A program made the translations under genes and the position numbers. Positions 13,804 to 23,359 of a stretch of 23,359 nt of DNA are shown in pieces. Under the pieces are notes generated by a model. That model saw only the letters and a program-made list of their open reading frames with translations, was not told where the DNA came from and ran no database searches. The stretch spans positions 1 through 23,359 of the forward strand of contig JAZGDL010000356.1 in assembly GCA_036477795.1 (NCBI GenBank). The letters are read 5' to 3'. The DNA is from JAZGDL01 sp036477795. Lineage in GTDB: Bacteria > Planctomycetota > Phycisphaerae > UBA1845. Position 1 is the stretch's first letter. Every line of letters begins with the position of its first letter.

Positions 13804-16800
13804 GCGGTGGCAAAGAGTCGGGGAAGTCTTCGATTCGGCCGTAACGCGGGATGCGGCCGAGCGGGCGGCATTTCTTGCAGATGCCTGCGGTGGCGATTCG
13901 GACTTACGCCGAGAGGTGGAATCACTTCTCGCCCACCGGGCCGACGCGGAGCCGTTTCTCGAAACGCCGCCCCTGAGCGACGTGCGACGGCTACTGGATC
14001 AGAATGGCCCGGGCGCCCTAGTAGGAGAGCGCGTCGGCGCCTACCGGATCGTAGAGATGATCGCGTCCGGCGGGATGGGCACCGTGTATCTGGCCGCGCG
14101 GGCGGACGACCAGTACCGCAAGCAGGTAGCCATCAAGATCGTAAGGACCGGGGATCGAACACCGGAACTTGTCGAACGTTTTCGTATCGAGCGGCAGACG
14201 CTTGCCGGTCTGGAACACGCCAACATCGCCAGGCTGATTGACGGCGGAATCACCGAGGAAAACCGACCGTACTACGTCATGGAGTTCGTTGAAGGGCGAC
14301 CGATCGACCAATACTGCGAGGTTGCCAAGGACGGCGGTCTGTCAACCAGGGAACGACTCGAGCTGTTCTGCACAGTTTGTGAGGCCGTCGGCTATGCCCA
14401 TCAGAACCTGGTGATTCATCGCGACCTCAAACCCAGCAACATCCTGGTTACGAACGACGGTATTCCGAAGCTTGTGGACTTCGGCCTGGCCAAGACGCTT
14501 GGCAACACGCTCGGCGACGCAGACGGTCCGACCGTGCAGGGAGAATTCATAGGCACCGTGGCGTATGCCGCCCCGGAGCAGGTGAAAGGGGATGTCGGGA
14601 GTGTAGACACACGCACGGACGTCTACGCACTCGGAGTGGTGCTGTTCCGGCTGCTTACGGGGCGTTCGCCCTATCCTTCGGGCGGTTCCCTCTCGGACGT
14701 GCTCCACCATATCCTGGAGACGGCCCCGAATCCGCCTTCGACGTATTATCGACATGGTGATGATGAACTCGATGCGATCGTTCTCAAAGCGTTGTCCAAG
14801 GAGAAGGAGCGTCGCTACCAATCCGCCGCGGCACTTAAGGAGGATATCCATCGCTACCTGGCGGGTGATCCCGTCCTTGCCAAGGGCGAGTCCTCATGGA
14901 ACTGGTACGTCGTCAAGAAAACCGCACGGCGGCACCGCCTGCCGCTTGCCATCTCGGCGGCGTTTGTGGTCCTTGTTTCCGCGTTTGCGGTTGTGATGAC
15001 GATTCAGGCCGGGCGCGTGGCGAATCAGCGCGACATCGCCGAAAAGGCGCTCAGAAGCAACAAGATCGAACGCGGTCGGGCGATGGGGCTGGCCGGGAAC
15101 ATGACGCATGCCGAGCGCTTGATCTGGCGCGAGTACCTCGCCGGTGCCGGCGTGACCGGATCCCCGACGTCCGGTCCGATTGGCGCGGGTTTGAGTTTGG
15201 ACGAAGCCCACTGGGCGCTCTGGGAGCTCTATGCCCATCACCCGTGTGTCCTGACGACCACGGACCCGTACAACAGCCGCATCTCTGCGGTCGCGTTGAG
15301 TCCCGATGGAACATCCCTGGCGTCGAGCGGTAGCGGCGGGGTCATCACATGGTTTGATTTTCCTTCGGGCCGGCAGCGCCCGGGATTCACCACCACCGGT
15401 CTGCACTCCGATGAGCCTGGGAAGATCGTCACCAACGACAGCTTCTACCCAAGAATCTCATTCAGCCCCGATGGGCGGTTCATCGGTGTCGGAACTCAAG
15501 AACGAACGGTGGAGTTGTGGAACGTCGAGACGGGTCGCCGGGCGGTGGTGCTCGGCGCAAGCGAGGCCAGTGTCGAACCCACAGCGTACACATCAGGCGA
15601 ACGTGCGGTGTTCCAGTCGATCGTCTTTTTCCCGGACGGTCGCACCATCGCCACGTCTAGCGGCGAGAACGTCATTCGGATTTGGGACGTGGCATCGAAA
15701 ACGTGTACGCGCGTCTTGGAAGGACATGGCAATCACGTCAGAAGACTGGCGATCAGCCCCGATGGCCGCACACTGTTATCCGCGTCCGCTGATGGTCTTG
15801 TCATGCTGTGGGATGTCTCGACGGGCCGTCGCGTCGGTATGCTCCAAGGCCCGGGGCAATTTATAAACTGCGTTCGCTTCAGTCCGGATGGTCGGCACTT
15901 TGCCGCGGTGGGCAACGATCTCACCGTCTTTCTGTGGGAGACTACGCCGCCGCACGGTCGCCGATTGCTGACCGGCCACACCGCCTGGGTCCGGGCCGTC
16001 GCATTCCATCCCCGCGCACCGCTGCTGGCCACGGGCAGCGGTGACAATACCGTGATCCTGTGGGACATTCCCACCGGGCGGGTGATCCGAAGGCTCGCCG
16101 GGCACGCCCGTGAAGTCGTCGCGTTGTGCTTTGCCCCCGACGGCCGATATCTCGTCTCCGCCGATTGGGATTCGATCAAGGTCTGGGATGTGAACGAGCG
16201 TAGGCACTTTCGCAAACTGGTCGGGGTCACGGGTCCGGTTTTTTCCGCCGTATTTTATCCGGGCGGCCGGAGGGTCGCTTTCTGCAGATCCGACGAAGAC
16301 CGCTCCGTTCGTATCTGCGACCGATTCACGGGCGAGATCCTACACATTCTCAAAGGACACACCGCTCCCGTGTCGTCCGTCGCGGTGAGCCCGGACGGCA
16401 CCGTGCTCGCGTCGGCAAGCTACGATCACACGGTGAGGTTGTGGGATGCGGTGACCGGTTCCTGCAAGAAAGTTCTTACCGGGCATCAGGGCGGGATCAA
16501 CGCGGTGTGTTTCCGCGACGACGGGCGCGCGATCGCTTCCGGCAGTGACGACGGAACCATTCGTTTATGGGAAGTGCCGTCCGGACGGCACCTGGCGACG
16601 CTCGAGCAACACAGCCAGCGGATCCCGTCGGTTCGCTTCAGCCCCGTCGATCAGACACTGGCCGCCTCAACCGGGAGGGATGGCGAGATCGTTTTGTGGG
16701 ATACCGCGACACGCCGTATCCGCCGGCGGTGGAAGGCGCACGACATCGGCGTGCGCCCGGTTCGGTTCTCGCATGACGGGAGGATCCTGGCATCGGGTGG

Positions 16801-17197
16801 CGACGACAATCAGATCAGGCTGTGGGACCCGGCCTCGGGCTCATGCGTCGGCACCCTGGCGGGACACGATCAGCATATTTTCGGTTTGGATTTTGCGCGC
16901 GGAGATCACATTCTCGCTTCAAGCAGTCGCGGCAATACGATCAAGCTTTGGGACATCGCCGAACATCGATGTCTGGTTACACTGGAAGGCCACAACGACA
17001 TGGTGTTCTCCGTCCAGTTCAGCCGGGATGGACGGGAGCTGGTGTCGGCCAGTCGGGACGGAATCGTCGGTCTCTGGGACCTGGGTTACTACGATCGTCA
17101 CATCGCTGGCAATCTGGCGTTTCAGCGGACCAGACTCTCAGGAGATCCTAATGGGAGAATCGTCAAAACCCGCAAGACTGGCCGCCGCTTGCCCTAA
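13793..17197 (+). CDS. Membrane-anchored Ser/Thr protein kinase with WD40 repeats
   Basis: This is a protein of 1,134 residues. The start is taken as GTG 13793 because GGAGG lies 5 bases upstream and the product begins with the family-typical N-A-E-R-W-Q-R-V-G-E-V-F; an upstream GTG at 13781 is also open. Residues 1-75 form the small helical domain that precedes these kinases. The kinase domain spans about 80-345: Gly loop ASGGMGTVY, VAIK with Lys115, HRDLKPSN with Asp211, DFG with Asp229, and YAAPEQ. All catalytic residues are intact, so the kinase should be active. One membrane helix lies at about 383-403 (LPLAISAAFVVLVSAFAVVM). After a linker, about 14 WD40 repeats run from about 495 to 1098 (ends such as VILWDI, VRLWDA, IRLWDP, IKLWDI), enough for two seven-bladed propellers on the far side of the membrane. 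It overlaps the ECF sigma gene; sensing by the propeller and output through the sigma factor is inferred. Confidence 0.92.
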   Translation: MNAERWQRVGEVFDSAVTRDAAERAAFLADACGGDSDLRREVESLLAHRADAEPFLETPPLSDVRRLLDQNGPGALVGERVGAYRIVEMIASGGMGTVYLAARADDQYRKQVAIKIVRTGDRTPELVERFRIERQTLAGLEHANIARLIDGGITEENRPYYVMEFVEGRPIDQYCEVAKDGGLSTRERLELFCTVCEAVGYAHQNLVIHRDLKPSNILVTNDGIPKLVDFGLAKTLGNTLGDADGPTVQGEFIGTVAYAAPEQVKGDVGSVDTRTDVYALGVVLFRLLTGRSPYPSGGSLSDVLHHILETAPNPPSTYYRHGDDELDAIVLKALSKEKERRYQSAAALKEDIHRYLAGDPVLAKGESSWNWYVVKKTARRHRLPLAISAAFVVLVSAFAVVMTIQAGRVANQRDIAEKALRSNKIERGRAMGLAGNMTHAERLIWREYLAGAGVTGSPTSGPIGAGLSLDEAHWALWELYAHHPCVLTTTDPYNSRISAVALSPDGTSLASSGSGGVITWFDFPSGRQRPGFTTTGLHSDEPGKIVTNDSFYPRISFSPDGRFIGVGTQERTVELWNVETGRRAVVLGASEASVEPTAYTSGERAVFQSIVFFPDGRTIATSSGENVIRIWDVASKTCTRVLEGHGNHVRRLAISPDGRTLLSASADGLVMLWDVSTGRRVGMLQGPGQFINCVRFSPDGRHFAAVGNDLTVFLWETTPPHGRRLLTGHTAWVRAVAFHPRAPLLATGSGDNTVILWDIPTGRVIRRLAGHAREVVALCFAPDGRYLVSADWDSIKVWDVNERRHFRKLVGVTGPVFSAVFYPGGRRVAFCRSDEDRSVRICDRFTGEILHILKGHTAPVSSVAVSPDGTVLASASYDHTVRLWDAVTGSCKKVLTGHQGGINAVCFRDDGRAIASGSDDGTIRLWEVPSGRHLATLEQHSQRIPSVRFSPVDQTLAASTGRDGEIVLWDTATRRIRRRWKAHDIGVRPVRFSHDGRILASGGDDNQIRLWDPASGSCVGTLAGHDQHIFGLDFARGDHILASSSRGNTIKLWDIAEHRCLVTLEGHNDMVFSVQFSRDGRELVSASRDGIVGLWDLGYYDRHIAGNLAFQRTRLSGDPNGRIVKTRKTGRRLP

Positions 17198-17207
17198 GCA
17201 ACGTTCC

Positions 17208-17460
17208 CGCGTCTCGCGCCAGGTTTCGATCTCCTTGAGGAACTCGGTGTCGACTTCGGCGGTGCCGCGTTTGCGTTTGTTGGATTCGGCGTATCTGTCG
17301 AAGGAGCCCTTGAGGATGGCGTCCTTGGCGAAGATACCGGCGATATCGTTCCATTGCTTAGGGTACTGGTGGTAGGTGAAGTAGAAGACGCGGGCGTTCG
17401 ACGGCCTGTCGGTGGTGTTCGGGCGGATGCGGCAGTCGTAGACGGCGAATTCCTCAACTG
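17208..17460 (-). pseudogene. Internal fragment of a type IIG restriction-modification enzyme
   Basis: The minus strand reads VEEFAVYDCRIRPNTTDRPS, NARVFYFTYHQYPKQWNDIA, GIFAKDAILKGSFDRY, and then KRGTAEVDTEFLKEIETWRE. This matches the N-terminal segment of large Eco57I-like proteins, which fuse endonuclease, adenine methyltransferase and target recognition. In intact members this stretch (around residues 100-190 of about 1,000) leads into a helical linker and then the methyltransferase domain; here it stops at about 17215, right beside the kinase stop codon. The 5' side is cut off at about 17460 by repeat DNA. Nuclease and methyltransferase motifs are both absent, so this is a relic of a lost defence gene. 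Confidence 0.7.
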
Positions 17461-17505
17461 AGTGAAGAGTGACGGCTCTCCTCCGTGCCTTCGTGCCTTC
17501 TGACA

Positions 17506-17694
17506 GGTGGGTGGCCCACCTCGTTTCGAGGTGTATGTGTTTAGCGTACTGGGTGGCGCAGATTGATGAACCGAAAACGCCTGATCCGAGCCCCAAGCGC
17601 CAGCGCGGGGTGACTACGCGCACCCGTCGCTTGCGCTCGGGGCTCGGAATCGAGCACAAACACGCTAAACCCGTACGAGAAGGTGGGGCACCCC
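17506..17694. repeat. Two-hairpin dispersed repeat, rearranged copy C with nested palindrome
   Basis: The left end (17506-17533) is identical to copies A and B through the first hairpin, and the right end (17678-17694, AGAAGGTGGGGCACCCC) matches their right border. The core in between is different. It is bounded by GTTTAGCGT and ACGCTAAAC and contains a large imperfect palindrome: 17586-17605 pairs with 17628-17647 at 18 of 20 positions (CCGAGCCCC ... GGGGCTCGG). One repeat family therefore appears to carry an alternative core. Confidence 0.7.
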
Positions 17695-17696
17695 GG

Positions 17697-17812
17697 GAGC
17701 AGAAACCGCCAGAACGGCTGAGTGATCCAGAGCAGAACGACCAGCGCGAATACGATAAGCGTGACCGTTGCATCGCGACTCCACCGACCAAGAAATCGTC
17801 GCTGTTGGCGCA
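17697..17812 (-). pseudogene. One-helix fragment of a membrane transporter (possibly SLC13/DASS type)
   Basis: Between repeat copies C and B the minus strand encodes RQQRRFLGRWSRDATV, then TLIVFALVVLLWITQPFWRF, then LLP, which is a basic segment followed by a clear membrane helix. The LLWITxP pattern resembles a helix of sodium-coupled dicarboxylate/sulfate carriers, but one helix is too little for a firm family call. No start or stop belongs to it, and both ends merge into repeats. It is most likely a scrap of a once longer gene. Confidence 0.35.
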
Positions 17813-17919
17813 GGTGGGTGGCCCACCTCGTTTCGAGGTGGGGGACACGATGATCCACGCGCCAACATCGGAGCTTGTCGTATCATCCAGCCCCCACCTT
17901 CAGAGAAGGCGGGGCACCC
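17813..17919. repeat. Two-hairpin dispersed repeat, copy B
   Basis: This is a full-length match to copy A (12837-12943), with about six substitutions. The first hairpin (17822-17842) is perfect. The second (17892-17914) has one A-C mismatch. It marks the right border of the decayed region beyond the kinase gene. Confidence 0.8.
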
Positions 17920-18169
17920 CGCCCGGCACGGCGGGTGCGATTGACGGCTCTGCTGTTCTGTTAACTCTCCTAATATCGGACCAACAGTGATTTCGCCTGA
18001 GAACACGGAGTAGCTGAGGTTGCCATCTTTGTTACCGATAAACCCGACAGCGAATGTAGCTGCGCCACGTGGGCATTGATGCCGGCGCCCCGCCTGTCAT
18101 TCCAAGTCTGGGTGGCGGCACGCGATGAAACCTTTTGGCGGCAGGTCCCAGCCGTAGTCGGGGGCGCCT
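17920..18169 (+). other. Intergenic leader of the histidine kinase gene
   Basis: About 250 bases without a supportable gene. No clear sigma-70 promoter, riboswitch or terminator was found. The histidine kinase start is preceded by a G-rich stretch (CGGGGGCG) that may serve as a poor ribosome binding site. Confidence 0.4.
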
Positions 18170-21487
<3,318 letters not shown>

Positions 21488-21511
21488 TTTTCGCGCGTGC
21501 GCCCTGGCGTA

Positions 21512-23275
21512 TCAGACGGCGGGGATCAAACAGACGTCCTGAATTGAGTGACTGGTCAACTGCGACACAGAGGCGACGCCGTAAGGTGCATCGGGCTGAC
21601 CGGGCCTCCAGCAGATCAACCGGTCTCGCACCTCATTGGTGGCTACAATCACATCAGGGGCGACCTCCACGCGACGCAGCGTCTGCCCGCCTGCTTCATA
21701 GCGGCAGATGAAGGTATCGCCGATGACCCGGGCGAAGACCGCGAGCGAGGTTTCCGTGTAAAACAGCCGGCGCAGACCGCCGAAGTCCAGCACCACCACG
21801 GACTCAGCCGAGCGTTGCCGGCCGGAGTGCAGGATTTCGGGCTGGCCGGTTTCACCAGCCGGCCAGTACAGCACCTCACCCTCCGCGTTGCCCGCGTAAA
21901 CACCATCGCCCGTGGGGCACAGAGCGGAGATCAAGGACCGGCTGCCGCGAAAGCCCACAGGTTCCTGATCAAGCCTGTCGGCCGCCATCCTGATGACCCG
22001 TTCATCGATGGAGAAGTAAACCGCGCCGTTGAGAAACCGGACGCAGCGCACCGCTTTAGCATTTTTGGTCTGGTCGTGCATCAGCCTGCCGGCCGGCCCG
22101 CTGCCGCCGCGGCGCCAATACAGCACCCCGAGCTCCGAATGTGAGGCAAACACCTGGTCGCCCGCGAGTGCCACTGAGTTGACACCACCTTGGACACGAT
22201 CGCCTGAATCCGCGACATAGGTAACCACGTCGCCGCTCCCCTCCACGTCCAACTCATGCAGACCGTGCGCCGCGCCGACGAACAACCGCCGCTCGTTTCC
22301 GGCGTCCAGGTGCATTTGCACGGAGCGCACCGGGCCGATGCTCTCCGGCATGGAAACCCTGGTCACCGGCGTGTCGAGCGAGGCAGGGTCAAAAAAGAGC
22401 AGCTCCCGGCCGGAAGCCACGACGATGCGCTCGGTCACCGCACGGGCACCGTCAGCCGCGAACAGGGCTGCATAAAGCGGGCCCCGATCGACCTCGGAAA
22501 AGGTGCGCACCAGATCCCCGAGATCATGATCGGGCGACCGGTCGGCCAGCGATTTCATTTCGTCCAGAAGTTCAGCCAGCTTCTGCGAATGTTCCTGCCG
22601 CGCGGTTTCGACGGCCATTTCGATACGGCGATTGGCCGCGAATTCCTCCTGCCGCCGGCGGGCGTCGGCCCGCGACCTGACCACCTGCCGGTAGACCGCG
22701 GAGTCGAACCGGACATCGACGGGCTTCTCAATCCGCAGCCCACAGGAGAAGGCTGCCCGCTTGAGCCCGTCGGCCATCTCGGCGGACAGGGTGCCGGCGT
22801 TTGACGGACTGATCAACACCTCCACGCCGCGTCCTTCGGCGATCTCCGCCAGGCTCCGCAGGACGTATGGCTCGAAATGGGCTTGCAGCGCCGCGGTTCG
22901 CGCCACCTGGGCGCTGCCCACAATCGCTTTTTGGAATGAGTGTAGTTCGGAAGCTTCGGCTATCAGCGAGACACGAAAGGAGACCGCGGCTGCACATTGA
23001 TACTCGTCCAGTGAGCTGACCGTGATGCCGTCGAGACTCACGGCCACCGGCGTGGTGCGGACCAGCATCACCTCAGTCACGCCCTCAGCGGATACCGAAC
23101 TCCCCGGGGCACAAACGATGCGATCACCCCGCTCGCGCCCGACCAGCGCCGCCTGGCCCGGCCCCAGTTCAAAGGACCGGGTCAACAGTCCGAACAGCTC
23201 CTCGGGGTCGATCACAACTGCCACCGCGTCCGGCGACTGGAAGAAAGTCTTGGGATCGATGCCTTGCTTGCTCAT
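21512..23275 (-). CDS. Band-7/SPFH-like protein fused to a predicted beta-propeller
   Basis: This is a 587-residue protein without signal peptide or membrane helix. Residues about 20-190 look like an SPFH/Band-7 fold: LGPGQAALVGRERGDRIVCA at the start, strands with VEVLISP, and ALQAHFEPYVLRSLAEIAEG. A charged coiled coil (about 195-245, RADARRRQEEFAANRRIEMA) is typical of SPFH oligomers. Residues 265-587 hold repeated four-strand blades (VASGRELLFFDP, LFVGAAHGLHELDV, VFASHSELGVLYW, VYAGNAEGEVLYW) suggesting a propeller of six or seven blades. I do not recognise the full architecture as a named family. SPFH proteins scaffold ring-shaped assemblies; a propeller would serve as a binding platform. 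The start is set by GGAGA 5 bases upstream. It overlaps the upstream gene by ATGA and converges with the kinase gene 24 bases away. Confidence 0.75.
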   Translation of the reverse strand: MSKQGIDPKTFFQSPDAVAVVIDPEELFGLLTRSFELGPGQAALVGRERGDRIVCAPGSSVSAEGVTEVMLVRTTPVAVSLDGITVSSLDEYQCAAAVSFRVSLIAEASELHSFQKAIVGSAQVARTAALQAHFEPYVLRSLAEIAEGRGVEVLISPSNAGTLSAEMADGLKRAAFSCGLRIEKPVDVRFDSAVYRQVVRSRADARRRQEEFAANRRIEMAVETARQEHSQKLAELLDEMKSLADRSPDHDLGDLVRTFSEVDRGPLYAALFAADGARAVTERIVVASGRELLFFDPASLDTPVTRVSMPESIGPVRSVQMHLDAGNERRLFVGAAHGLHELDVEGSGDVVTYVADSGDRVQGGVNSVALAGDQVFASHSELGVLYWRRGGSGPAGRLMHDQTKNAKAVRCVRFLNGAVYFSIDERVIRMAADRLDQEPVGFRGSRSLISALCPTGDGVYAGNAEGEVLYWPAGETGQPEILHSGRQRSAESVVVLDFGGLRRLFYTETSLAVFARVIGDTFICRYEAGGQTLRRVEVAPDVIVATNEVRDRLICWRPGQPDAPYGVASVSQLTSHSIQDVCLIPAV

Positions 23276-23359
23276 GATGTCTCCGCAAAGGCCTCATACC
23301 GTGCCAGCGACGCCTTGTTCACCGACGGAGGCGTCGCCTCAATAACACTCATGATATCA
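23272..23359 (-). CDS. C-terminal end of an unidentified gene, translationally coupled to the SPFH-like gene
   Basis: The minus-strand frame enters from the window edge without a stop and ends ...MSVIEATPPSVNKASLARYE, then AFAETS. Its TGA overlaps the ATG of the next gene as ATGA. An internal ATG at 23350-23352 could also start a 26-residue peptide, but no ribosome binding site is visible within the window. Continuation beyond the edge is more likely. The ATGA junction indicates an operon with the SPFH/propeller gene. The product cannot be identified from this tail. Confidence 0.5.
   Translation of the reverse strand, partial: DIMSVIEATPPSVNKASLARYEAFAETS

Noticed and set aside
17138..17848. 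236-codon minus-strand frame as one intact gene
   Set aside because: Only the part at about 17208-17460 has family resemblance. The rest runs through dispersed repeats and the kinase 3' end, so it is a chance fusion of a relic with repeats.

Overview
The window looks like chromosome from a GC-rich planctomycete, probably of the Phycisphaerae type. Three things suggest this. There are two secreted cysteine-rich proteins carrying dockerin-like or thrombospondin-type-3-like acidic repeats. An ECF sigma factor overlaps a GTG-started serine/threonine kinase with WD40 repeats. Short hairpin repeats are scattered between genes. The lineage is inferred from gene content only.

Layout. Positions 1-335 hold an IS5-type transposase remnant with an in-frame stop codon. 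Positions 434-2838 form a compact segment bounded by direct repeats of the 3' half of a tRNA-Arg gene: a fragment at 434-476 and the intact tRNA-Arg(CCG) at 2797-2870 (minus). This is the geometry left by integration into a tRNA. The segment carries only a pentapeptide-repeat membrane protein (663-1805) and a stand-alone TIR-domain protein (1886-2602). This pair is the best candidate here for an undescribed, probably anti-phage, system. A MOT1-like molybdate transporter (3132-4295) follows, bracketed by two copies of a composite low-complexity repeat, and then a convergent galE (4419-5405, minus).

Divergent from galE is a 579-residue secreted cysteine-rich protein (5592-7331). It is followed by a broken permease gene cut off by hairpin repeats (7478-7716, minus) and a 1,624-residue cysteine-rich secreted protein (7847-12721, minus). 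The region 12722-13212 holds a two-hairpin dispersed repeat and a structured RNA/terminator just upstream of the ECF sigma factor (13213-13803). The sigma gene overlaps a membrane-bound kinase with about 14 WD40 repeats (13793-17197). Positions 17198-17935 are a gene graveyard: a remnant of a type IIG restriction-modification gene, a one-helix transporter remnant and two more copies of the dispersed repeat.

The right end holds a large hybrid sensor histidine kinase (18170-21487). Convergent with it is an unusual protein joining a Band-7/SPFH-like region, a coiled coil and a predicted beta-propeller (21512-23275, minus). That gene is translationally coupled to a gene running off the right edge.

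Functionally the window mixes housekeeping genes (tRNA-Arg, galE, molybdate uptake), surface proteins and large signalling proteins with a small accessory segment and several decayed mobile or defence remnants. No search or GC calculation was run; family names rest on motifs read directly in the sequence.
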